From Ischnura elegans (taxonomy: Eukaryota; Arthropoda; Insecta; Odonata; Coenagrionidae), in contig NC_060251.1 in NCBI RefSeq assembly GCF_921293095.1, positions 100,550,566-100,614,565 on the forward strand: a DNA stretch of 64,000 nucleotides, given 5' to 3'. Both the position numbers and the translations under genes were made by a program. The notes below the pieces were generated by a model. The model saw nothing but the letters and a program-made list of their open reading frames with translations. It did not search any database and was not told the origin of the DNA. Of the stretch, positions 47,125 through 55,804 are shown piece by piece; the first letter of the stretch is position 1; every line of letters starts with the position of its first letter.

Positions 47125-47334
47125 AGCAAAGACCGATCAGCAAATAAAGTGTATCAAATTGAGTGAAATCTAAAAAAAATGGCCTACGGTGACTCTAGTA
47201 TGAGTAAAATAAGAATTTACGAGTTGTACAAGCGTATCCAAGATGGCCGTGAAGACATTTATGATGACGAACGCCCCAGTACACCCACAACGGATGAAAA
47301 CGCGGAAAATGTGCAAGACATGCTTATGAACATT
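47125..47334 (+). pseudogene. Mariner transposase, N-terminal part
   Basis: The frame reads AYGDSSMSKIRIYELYKRIQ, DGREDIYDDERPSTPTTDEN and AENVQDMLMNI. This is the helix-turn-helix region of mariner transposases (AYGDxxMSxTxxxEWYKRFxDGRxxxxDDxRxGRPSTSTxxxxxxxV). An upstream remnant, AKQRPISK, matches the usual start. The frame is cut by the SINE insertion, and the central catalytic domain is deleted. Confidence 0.8.
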
Positions 47335-47703
47335 CCCACTTGCCGAAGAAAGGAGGCACGGGACAGGGGACGAAGAAAAGTGCAGTTGATATCACGGTAT
47401 GGTATGGTATTTGGAGGAGGCGACCGACAGCTGAGGTCATTTGCGCCATGAGGGAAGGGGTAGGTAAGGAAGGGTGGAGAGAAACCTGGCGTCGGCATTA
47501 GCCTGCTCTTAACGAAAGGCACCAAGGGGACCACGGCTTAACGTCCCATCCGACGGACGGAGTGTTGCGCTTGAAATGTCCTCCACACAACACTCAAGCA
47601 GGGATCGGGCAGTCTCTGAAAATTCTCTGCCGCCGCCGGGATTTGAACCCGGGCCCACCGGGTGGGAAGCCAACACTCTAGCAACCACACCAACCCGATA
47701 CCC
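47335..47703 (-). mobile_element. tRNA-derived SINE (copy 1), full length, 13-bp duplication
   Basis: Flanked by the exact duplication GCTTATGAACATT (47322-47334 and 47704-47716). Read on the minus strand, it starts GGGTATCGGGTTGGTGTGG. It has an A-box-like TGGTTGCTAGAGTG, anticodon loop region GGCTTCCCACC (Gly-CCC-like) and a B box in CCCGGGTTCAAATCCCGG. The body follows (GGATGGGACGTTAAGCCG) and a tail with repeated ATACC. RNA polymerase III would transcribe it and a LINE would mobilise it. A second, head-less copy is at 18168. Confidence 0.92.
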
Positions 47704-47734
47704 GCTTATGAACATTATCTAATGAATATCTAAT

Positions 47735-47773
47735 GGGGACTATTTTGAAGGTGACAGCATTAATGCTGCCTAA
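47735..47773 (+). pseudogene. Mariner transposase, C-terminal end
   Basis: Frame GDYFEGDSINAA then stop. GDYFEGD is the near-universal end of mariner transposases. It lies 20 bases after the SINE duplication, which shows that most of the transposase was already deleted when the SINE inserted. Confidence 0.8.
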
Positions 47774-47835
47774 TAAATAAATATCTCGTTAAAGAAAAAA
47801 CTACAATTCCAGTTATTTTCTGAACACACCTCGTA

Positions 47836-48320
47836 CTTCACGATACGGACTTACACTATCCTCATTTCGGCTGGGTTTTTAATTTATAATTTACTCAGAA
47901 CTAAATGTTTGATTTTCCCAGGTCCATTTTACAGTAAAAGTTATTAATGACTTGGAAGTGAATCGAATAATAGAACAATTATACCAAGTAGTTAAGAGTA
48001 GAAAATAAGTAGTTTTACGGAACGATTTAAGCCCCAAAAACTTAAATTGGCGTAACTTGACTTAATATCTCCAAGAAATATTAGTGAAATATTTCACCAA
48101 TCACAGCCCAGTTCGTGAAGCAAACGCGGAATCATTTAAGAGAATTTCGTAAGAAGAAACGATTTTCACCCTGCAGTACTACCTCCCTAAGCCATGATAA
48201 CGCCCGGCGCGCAGTGTACTGCTCTTTTTTTGCTTCTAATTATCTGCTAACCTTCACATAGTTACTTACTTACTTCCTTCCTTTTACAACCCCTAATAAC
48301 CTGTCCTATGTAATTCATTC
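47836..48320. other. No recognisable feature
   Basis: Short spacer, no shared repeat. Confidence 0.4.
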
Positions 48321-48770
48321 ATGTCTTGCCTTTTTGCCGTCGAACTGTCCATCTACGATTGTTTTCACCAGGCCGTCAAGCCTCACATTGTGGCCAACCA
48401 AGTTGACCTGCCTTCTCCTAAAAGTTCTAGAAGACTTCTCCTACTCTTCGTAGTTCTTCATCAATATTTACTCGGTCGATCCATTTCTATCTTCATCATT
48501 ATTCGGTAGCACCATATTTCGAATGCTTTCATTCTTATTCAGCTTAGTGAAACCGTGCCATTATCAAGGCCTTGATAATGGCACGAGTTGCCGAAACCAT
48601 GATCGGTTTAAATAAAAGTGTGTGGAAACAGAGAAGTGGTTTTACCTAGCTGAATATCAAAGATTTCCACCGTATCACGCCGGACACTGTATCTTTCTTT
48701 CATTCTTGACTTCCCTTCAGCTGTCAACGCTCAAGCCTCGCTCCGACAGAGAAGCATAAAACGATACCTC
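48321..48770 (-). pseudogene. LINE family A fragment (copy 7), split by a 160-bp insertion
   Basis: The plus strand reads GCATTGTCCATC-like and CGGTCGATCCATTTCTATC words complementary to the family A tail. It continues after the insertion as CTTCAGCTGTCAACGCTCAA, the complement of the TTGACAGC block. The two parts are adjacent in other copies, for example at 14350-14390. The natural 3' end is missing. Confidence 0.75.
48537..48696 (+). mobile_element. 160-bp Penelope/retrozyme-like insertion, 11-bp duplication
   Basis: The exact duplication CTTTCATTCTT (48526-48536 and 48697-48707) flanks it, and the host LINE is continuous across it. It contains a perfect 32-bp palindrome (48554-48585), then TTGATAATGGCACGAGTTG with GGC/GCC stem and GAAAC, then AATAAAAGTGTGTGGAAACA and AAGTGGTTTTACC. 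TTGATAA-GGC-loop-GCC-GAAAC resembles a hammerhead core with two changed key bases (C3, G8), as in the terminal repeats of some Penelope-like elements. ATTCAGCT and AGCTGAAT lie near the ends. No coding capacity. Confidence 0.5.
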
Positions 48771-49011
48771 CACAGCAAAAACGCTCAACAATCGCCCACC
48801 GAATCAAATCCGCTCATCTACTTGCCCAACAATACGAATCCGCTCAGCTGGCAGTGTCCGGAGCAAAAACGCTCACCTCCAAGCTTGGAGAATATGAATA
48901 GCGGTTATGCTCCGGACACTGCCAGCTAAGCGGATACGTGTTGTTGGGCTAGTAGATGAGCGGATTTGATTCGGTGGGCGATTGTTGAGCGTTTTTGCAG
49001 TGGATATATCG
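48762..49011. mobile_element. Foldback element, arms of about 100 bp
   Basis: The left arm (CAAAAACGCTCAACAATCGC, CCACCGAATCAAATCCGCTC, GGCAGTGTCCGGAGCA) is the near-exact complement of the right arm (TGCTCCGGACACTGCC, GAGCGGATTTGATTCGGTGG, GCGATTGTTGAGCGTTTTTG). The centre is about 45 bp. A further GAGCGGATTGACCGGTGATT follows at 49053, so part of the right arm may be repeated. Class unknown. Confidence 0.8.
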
Positions 49012-49329
49012 AAAAGTTATCCTCGTAATCCAAAACTATTTTCGCGATTGATGAGCGGATTGACCGGTGATTGAATGAATATTCTAATAACTTGCCTACT
49101 TCATAATAAATCGAGTTGAGCCATGTTAAGAAATACTACATGAATCGTAATATGTGGTAATTACCCAAAACTAGTCAATACCCGCAATTTTATCACTTAT
49201 ATTTCACTGCTGGCAATGAAATGATTTCTTTAATGAAAGCACGACACACAATGACGACCAAATGGAGAGATGGAATCTCAAACGAGAGAGAATGCCGAAA
49301 ATAGGCGACGAGAAATATTTGCATACAAT
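49012..49329. other. No recognisable feature
   Basis: Spacer between the foldback and M copy 3, with one extra partial arm word at 49053. Confidence 0.4.
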
Positions 49330-49998
49330 AATAGGGTGGTTTCCTATTATTTTTTTATTGCCTAAATCGAAAGATTATTACTCCTGGAGTACGTATTTCA
49401 CGCTTTTAGATTTTTAAATGACGATATCTATTTTTCGCGATTAAATGAAAAGTGAAAATTTTCAAGCGCGCGAAAACGCGACGCTTAGGTATGAATGTCG
49501 GGAAGTCTCTCCGCGTGACGTATTTCTGGTTCCCCCTCCCGCCCTGCGAGGTGACCTTGAGGCGAGGCTTAGCGCTGATACGACGCAGGCTGCTAGCGGC
49601 TAGCCTAGTACCCTGCTGGCTGGTAGCGCTTGGCTTAAATAAGGATTATTAATAACTTATCAAACGAGGAAAACTTTCCGACCTTAGCCAGTTTTAATAA
49701 GTGATTGTTAAGACATGTTTCCCTGAGCTCTGCGCCTCATGCATGCAATGGTAACCTCAGACGACGTATAACTCCTATCTTCTCGTATAGAAACTAGGTC
49801 CCTGTGACGTCACGTGGAGTGGCATCGCATGGGCGCCAATCTGGCCCTTTTCAAATGAGGATAAAAATGGACCATTGCCATTCGTCTAACCCGGTATTTC
49901 TAAAACAAAATAATTTGTATATTATGAATACACTAATGGTGGGTAACGAATCGCAATCAATGCCTTTCGTTTTCTTTGATGAAGGAAACCACCCTATT
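49330..49998 (+). mobile_element. Family M element, copy 3
   Basis: 669 bp, AATAGGGTGGTTTCCT at the left and AGGAAACCACCCTATT at the right (15-bp inverted repeat). AAT on both sides (49327-49329 and 49999-50001) may be a 3-bp duplication. It carries the empty TTAA site corresponding to the MITE in copy 2. Confidence 0.85.
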
Positions 49999-51174
49999 AA
50001 TCTCTTTAGCGGGAGGAGAAAAACTAAAACTTTATTTAAGCGCCTTATCAGTTGTAATAGCCTCGACAAGAATGGAGTTAAATGTGAAGGAGAAGACAAA
50101 AGAATATAAGTTGGGCTCATAAAGCCGATATTTCACATTTTTCAGATCCTGAGAGGACCTCGAGATCAAAATGTCGATTTCATTCTCGCCTTCGCTCAAG
50201 GTCGCAGATGATTCTATCGCACAGCAGAGTCCTCTGGATTGCCTTACAAGAACTACGAAGTAAAATCGTCGCAGCCCACCATTGTTTGGAACATCGATAT
50301 ATCGGACTGTGTTGAAGCCAAGGCGACGAGACGAGTGGAGTTAATTTTCAATTTGTTGAAAATTAAGAGAAATAGACAATTCGTCCTCAAAAAAATTAAT
50401 TCCCAATAAGTCCAGAAATGAGTACCAAGGTTTTATTTTTCCATAGTTGTCACGGTCAATTTCTTTAGTTTGATATCTACAGGCTTCGGAAAACATCGAC
50501 ACTCCTGACGATCCTCATACGTGCAATAAAACTTTTAAAAAATATTATACCTATCTAACCATCTCCCCATAAGACCCAAGGGGGCGTAAAGCGGTATTTG
50601 TGAAATATATTTTTTCTAAAACGTTTCGCTAAATGCCCATTCTTTGCACAAGTAGATGTAGGTAAAAATATATAACAAAATCTGAGAAAACATTTAGTGA
50701 GCGTTGAGGCATAAGCCTCCACTTTAATGAGATCAAACATGTCAGATTAATATGATATTCGATTACTCGTCACAAACCAACAGTAGTACTTGCATATTAT
50801 ATTTTATAAATAAAATAGCGGATCCAGGATTTTTTCTGGGAATCCCAAAAAACCGTTCTACTAAATGAGAAATCATGCTACTCGTACATTCAAGCACGCG
50901 ACTATGACACGTACAGCAGAATTTAATTGGATGATATCTCGGAATTATAAAAATATATGTGCTCAAGTGCTAATGATGTTTCTACACAGTCAAAAGCTTG
51001 GAATAAGTTAGTAGTATTAATGATCCAAATGAGCCAATTCTGTGAATATACATCATTTTTACACTATATAACATGTGCTCAAACCATCAATATTTCGATT
51101 ATTATGATTGATTGCGGTCCAATTAACGTAAGCATATTATTAATGTAATAACTTTAGTCCTCTTATCCAAATTT
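49999..51174. other. No recognisable feature
   Basis: A short GCGGATCCAGGATTTTTTCT at about 50818 resembles the hAT-like end at 55655 but has no partner here. Other frames are not recognised. Confidence 0.4.
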
Positions 51175-51185
51175 AAGCATGTAAT

Positions 51186-51857
51186 GGCCCTTAGACTGCT
51201 AACAGAGAAGAGAATGGAAAAGAACAAGCCAACGTTCGTTGCGTTCGTGGACTTAGAGAAGGCATTTGACAACGTGGATTGGAGCACAATGCTTGGAATC
51301 CCAAAAGAAATTGGGGTTCTTTACAATGAAAGAGGAATCATTCACAGTTTATACAAAAACCAAGTAGCGGAGATAAAATCAGGACCCAGCTGTGCAGAAG
51401 CAAGAATCAGGAAAGGAATGAGACAAGGCTGTGCATTGTCACCCGTAATTTTCAACGTTTACATTGAGAAAGCCATTAATGAAATCAAAGAAAAGGCATT
51501 GGGGTTGAAAATCCACGAAGAAAAATTAGCATGCTTAGATTTGCTGATGTCATAGCCGTTATAGCAGAAACAGAAAAGGATTTGAAAAATATTCTGGTTA
51601 ATATGGATAGGGTAATGGGTAAATATCAACTGAAAATAAGCACAAAGAAAACCAAGATATTAGTATTCAGCAGAAGAGAAGAAGTCAAGACTAAGATTAA
51701 AATAGGGAAGCAAAAACTGATAGAGGTCGATGAATTCGGTCATTCGGGAAGCAAGATGACTAGTGACGGGAGAAGCAAGAAAGAAATTATCAGCAGAATA
51801 GCCCAGGCGAAGAGAGCATTCCACCAAACAAAGACCTGCTCACAGCAGGAAACTTAA
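51186..51857 (+). pseudogene. LINE A reverse transcriptase, partial, frameshifted
   Basis: Frame 1 (from 51186) reads LTEKRMEKNKPTFVAFVDLE, KAFDNVDW (motif A), RKGMRQGCALSPVIFNVYIE (motif B) and stops at 51555. Frame 2 from 51531 reads LRFADVIAVIAETEKDL (motif C). The catalytic FADD is FADV here, so the second Asp is lost. Then come KISTKKTKILVFSRREE and IISRIAQAKRAF. A one-base shift near 51530 separates the frames. Cannot be active. The LINE class belongs with the endonuclease-reverse transcriptases common in arthropods; clade (RTE-, L1- or CR1-side) is not decided. Confidence 0.85.
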
Positions 51858-52317
51858 ATATGGAAGTAAAGAAACAATTTATAAGTACCTACATTTGGAG
51901 TGTGCTTCTATACGGAAGTAAGGCATGGACAATGACCGCAGCGGAGAAAGCAAGGATATAGGCCTTCGAAATGTGACGCTACAGAAGAATTATGAAAATT
52001 AAATGAATCGACCGAGTTAGTAACGAGGAAGTCCTAAGAAGAGTAGGAGAGAAGAGAAGCCTCATGAAAACCTTGACTGGAAGACGGAAAACCTTATAGG
52101 CCACATCTTGAGACATGATGGCCTGATGAAGATAATCGTCAAGGGCCAGTTAGAAGGCAAGAACGGAAAAGGAAGACCTCGAACAAAATATATGGAGTAA
52201 GTAAAGAAGGATGTGAAAGAGAAGAAATATGTAGGTGTGAAAAGATTAGCTGATAGGAGAACTGAGTGGAGAGCTGCATCAAACCAATCCTAGGATTGTT
52301 GACCAGTGATGATGATG
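51186..52317 (+). mobile_element. LINE family A, longest copy (copy 6), 11-bp duplication
   Basis: Flanked by the exact duplication AAGCATGTAAT (51175-51185 and 52318-52328). It runs from within the reverse transcriptase to the natural 3' end, GTTGACCAGTGATGATGATG. The endonuclease and the first RT motifs are lost by 5' truncation. The tail region is shared with copies 1-5 and 7. This is the best guide to the family. Confidence 0.9.
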
Positions 52318-52328
52318 AAGCATGTAAT

Positions 52329-52857
52329 ACATTAGTAGCCATTAGAAGAAAAGAATAACGCGCGTAATATGGTGCCGTTGACTGAGTTTTCTAATTTCAA
52401 TTCCTTCGCCAACCTTGCGAATATTTCGGTGCGCACATTACAACGCTCCCATTTACCAATATCTGACCCCCGGAGGAGAATCACTAGAAAAAACGATAAC
52501 GGAAACGCCGCAAGTATTCAACTCGGTGAGTGAGTTTAAACTGAAACTAATAAGCAGCAGGCCTCTGAAAGGAATAAGCAACAGGCATCGCGCCTGTTTT
52601 GTGACCCAGATGCGTAAGAGCTCGCTTATCACGGCAAATCTCCCAACATGCTGCTTGCTTCCGCTAATCAGCTAAGTACCTACACTGCTTTGCCTGCCCG
52701 CGATTTGTTCTGCCGATGCAACCAATTATAAACTCCGATCAATTTTATCGATAGGAAAACATGGAAATAATCATCAAAAACATTTTTTTAATCGGTAATA
52801 TATGGGAGAACGACATATTTTTTTCATCGATTCTTATCTTAAACCAATACTTACTTT
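52329..52857. other. No recognisable feature
   Basis: Short frames only; no repeats shared. Confidence 0.4.
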
Positions 52858-53145
52858 ATCGAGGGGGGGTTTTGAGGTATAAACTCCTCCCCCCAGAGCT
52901 CAGAGAAATTTTTAAGTTTAATCCATTTTACTTAATTGGATTGTAATTACTTATAGAATAGTGCAAGGATTAATAAAAATAACCCTCAAAAAGCCGTAAA
53001 ACTCACAATTTTGAACCATATATCTTAAAATTCCGCAATTTATTAACCTCGCACCAACCGCTCATCCTGGTGGGTATTCCATACCCCACCTATTAGTTGC
53101 ACCTAACCCCCCCCCCCCCAGCCTTAATTCCTAACTGCGCTCCTG
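52858..53145 (-). mobile_element. hAT-type MITE, partial reverse copy
   Basis: Reverse orientation of the 20.03-kb element. The end at 53145 is the complement of CAGGAGCGCAGTTAGGAATTAAGG. The body shares GGGGTTTTGAGGTATAAACTC and AGAGCTCAGAGAAATTTTTA. The other terminus (CAGTGGCGCAGC) is missing, and no 8-bp duplication is found. Confidence 0.7.
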
Positions 53146-53264
53146 GATGTGGATACATTTTGTTTTTGCGAATCTCTCAAACTAGCCCCCCTGCCTCAAA
53201 TTTAAATTCGCTCTTCAGTTCCCCGTGCGGCCCCCATTCCCTTTCATTCTATTTATAAATCCTA

Positions 53265-54480
53265 TTCTCTTTCTCTCCCCCGCTTACCTAACACTCTTCC
53301 TTCATACACGGCTTTTAGCATCCCCTCCCGCCTAGTACGCACTCGCTCCATCGAAAGCTTCTGTCTCCTAAGTCTCTCATCTAGAAGTTTTCTCTCTTCT
53401 CCCAACGTGTCTAGCACTTCTTCCTCTCCGGCTACTTCCCTTTCTCAATAGGGTAGTTTCCTTCATCAAAGAAAACGAAATGCATTGATTGCGATTCCTT
53501 ACCCATCATTATTGTATTCATAATATAAAAATTATTTTGTTTTAGAAATCCCAGTTTAGACGAATGGCAACGGTCAATTTTAACCTCATTTGAAAAAAGG
53601 TCAGATTGGCGCCCATGCGATTCCACTCCACGTGACGTCACGGGGACTTAGATGCTATACGAGTAGATAGGAGTTTTACATTGTCTGAGATTACTAATCA
53701 CCTATTAAAACTGGCTAAGGTCGGAAAGTTTCCTTCGTTTGATAGGGGAATAAAAATCCTTATTTAAGCCAAGCGCTACCTGATAGCAGCCTGCGTCGCA
53801 TCAGCGCTCAAGCCTCGCCCCAAGGTCGCCTCACATGCCGACAGCTGGAACCAGAAATACGTCACACGGACTTTTCCCATCATTCCTACTTAGCCGTCGC
53901 GTTTTCGCGCGCTTGAAATTTTTCACTTTTCATTTAATCGCGAAAAATAGATATCGTCAATCGAAAATCTGAGAGCGTGAAATGCGTACTCCAGGAGTAA
54001 TAATCTTTCGATTTAGGCAATAAAAAAATAATAGGAAACCACCCTATTCTCCTACAAACCCACATCTCGAACGCCTCCAATCATTTCTCGTCGTCTTTCC
54101 TCAGCGCCGACGTTTCCGCACCAGATCACTCCATATCCGAATCTTCACAAGCTTTTTCTTAAAACTATTACTTAATGATCCTCTCATAAGATCCTTCATG
54201 TTCATGAACGTCTCCTTTGCTAGCGCAATTCTCTACCTGACGTCCTCACTGCTGTATACGTTTTCCTCTAATGAGCTGCCCAAATAATTTAATTGTTCTA
54301 CCTGATCAAGTTTTACACTTTTTCTCTCATGCAAACATAGCATGATTGTACAACGATTCTCTCAACCGTCCTTACGTACTCATAAACGCCAATTTTGCCA
54401 ACACAATTGTCTTTCTATTCACAAAATGACAGAAACACGTGTGTACGGATCACAGAACATTATCGTTAAACTACCAAGTT
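53265..54480 (-). pseudogene. LINE family B fragment (copy 3), split by family M copy 4
   Basis: The plus strand is the complement of a LINE B tail: GTGTCTAGCACTTCTTCCTC at 53407, then, after the M element, ACCCACATCTCGAACGCCTC at 54060. Minus-strand translation upstream gives KLDQVEQLNYLGSSLEENVY and RIALAKETFMNMKDLMRGSL. Stops and frameshifts are present. Confidence 0.75.
53447..54048 (-). mobile_element. Family M element, copy 4, 3-bp duplication
   Basis: Reverse orientation. AATAGGGTAGTTTCCTTC at the left and GGAAACCACCCTATT at the right, flanked by CTC (53444-53446 and 54049-54051). The host LINE B reads through with a single CTC elsewhere (CACCTTCTCCATT at the complement of 34975), which supports a 3-bp duplication. 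It has lost about 60 bp near 53695. Confidence 0.85.
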
Positions 54481-54599
54481 TTCCATAACTAATATTATTT
54501 TCAAGATTGAAAGACGTAGTTCGATTAACAATAAAGTTCTACGTCGAAATCTTGGTCGGTTATTCATAAAATTCTGTGGACCATACTAGCGTTTTTCTA

Positions 54600-54725
54600 T
54601 CATTATGTTACAAAGTTCCTCAAAATTTCGCCACCAACTCTTTCGTTTGTCTTTCTGATGTCCTCATTACTGTGCTTTCCGCCGCTTAACTACCGAAATA
54701 GGTGAACTGCACCATCTGCTCAAGT
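54600..54725 (-). pseudogene. LINE family B, small fragment (copy 4)
   Basis: Minus-strand frame reads GKLEQMVQFTYFGS and STVMRTSERQTKELV, aligning with KLDQVEQLNYLGSSLEENVY and SSEDVRQRIALAKE of copy 3. Confidence 0.5.
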
Positions 54726-54729
54726 TTAC

Positions 54730-55675
54730 CCCAGTATGAATAGGCGGATTTATAGGGGGGCAAGGGAGCGCGCGCCCCCCCCCCTCAGACGCTTGAAAAA
54801 TAGACGAGATTTTAATGCAAATATTAATTATATTTTATATTTTAATATAAAAGTTTTAAATATTTACATATTCATAAGTTTTATATTAAATATCAGAGTA
54901 TATTTCGTAGAGTAATTGTTGCATGTAATTTTTAATCCCAATAGGGTAGTTTCCTTCATCAAAGAAAACGAAAGGCATTGATTGCGATTCGTTACCCACC
55001 ATTAGTGTATTCATAATATACAAATTATTTCGTTTTAGAAATACCGGTTTGGACGAATGGCAATGGTCCATATTTATCCTCATTTGAAAAGGGCCAGATT
55101 GGCGCCCATGCGATGCCACTCCACGTGACGTCACAGGGACCTAGTTTCTATACGAGAAGATAGGAGTCATACATCGTCTGAGGTTACCAATGCATGCATG
55201 AGGCGCAGAGCTCAGTGAAACATGTCTTAATAATCACTTATTAAAACTGGCTAAGGTCGGAAAGTTTTCTTCATTTGATAAGGTATTAATAAACCTTATT
55301 TAAGCCAAGCGCTACCAGCCAGCAGGGTACTCAGCTACCTGCTAGCAGCCTGCGTCGTATCAGCGCTCAACTCGCCTCAAGGTCACCTCACAGGGCGGCA
55401 GCGGGAACCAGAAATACGTCACACGGAGAGATTTCACGGCATTCATACTTACGCGTCGCGTTTTCGCGCGCTTGAAATTTTTCACTATTCATTTAATCGC
55501 GAAAAATAGATATCGTCATTTAAAAATCTAAAAGCGTGAAATACGTACTCCAGGAGTAATAATCTTTCGATTTAGGCAATAAAAAATAATAGGAAACCAC
55601 CCTATTATGAGAAGATCGTTTGCCTGTCAAACTGGTGACCCCTCTTTCCCAAAAAAAATCCTGGATCCGCCCTTG
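54730..55675. mobile_element. Possible hAT-like element containing family M copy 5
   Basis: ATAGGCGGATTTATAGGGGG at 54740 and, inverted, ATAGGCAAGGGCGGATCCAGG ending at about 55677 could be its diverged inverted ends. Words such as GGGCGGATCCAGG are typical of hAT-like MITEs. No 8-bp duplication was seen, so the pairing is uncertain. Confidence 0.35.
54940..55596 (-). mobile_element. Family M element, copy 5
   Basis: 657 bp, reverse orientation. AATAGGGTAGTTTCCTTC at the left and AGGAAACCACCCTATT at the right. The flanks (CCC and ATG) show no duplication. It is most similar to copy 3 (both have ATCGTCTGAGGTTACC-like and CATGTCTTA words). Confidence 0.85.
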
Positions 55676-55804
55676 CCTATATACACCTGTTTAGCTTCAC
55701 ATTGTGATGCTTAAAAAAAGCGGCACGATGAATAAATAAGTTTTTAAAAATTATTTCTACCTTCCTGCGATTAATTCTCATGTCATATTCCTTTCCGCTC
55801 ACTA

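Larger units (their letters stand above)
46245..47833 (+). mobile_element. Mariner element, internally deleted and hit by a SINE
   Basis: The left end, after TA at 46243-46244, is CGAGGTGTTTTCGGAAAATA. The right end, inverted, is CGAGGTGTGTTCAGAAAATA, followed on the plus strand by TA at 47834-47835. That is a ~28-bp inverted repeat with a few mismatches. It contains the start and the end of a mariner transposase, a SINE, and an unexpected ~0.85-kb segment between the left end and the transposase start. Confidence 0.8.

Noticed and set aside
47630..47703. A functional tRNA-Gly gene
   Set aside because: It is the head of a SINE with a 13-bp target duplication; the acceptor stem is not well formed.
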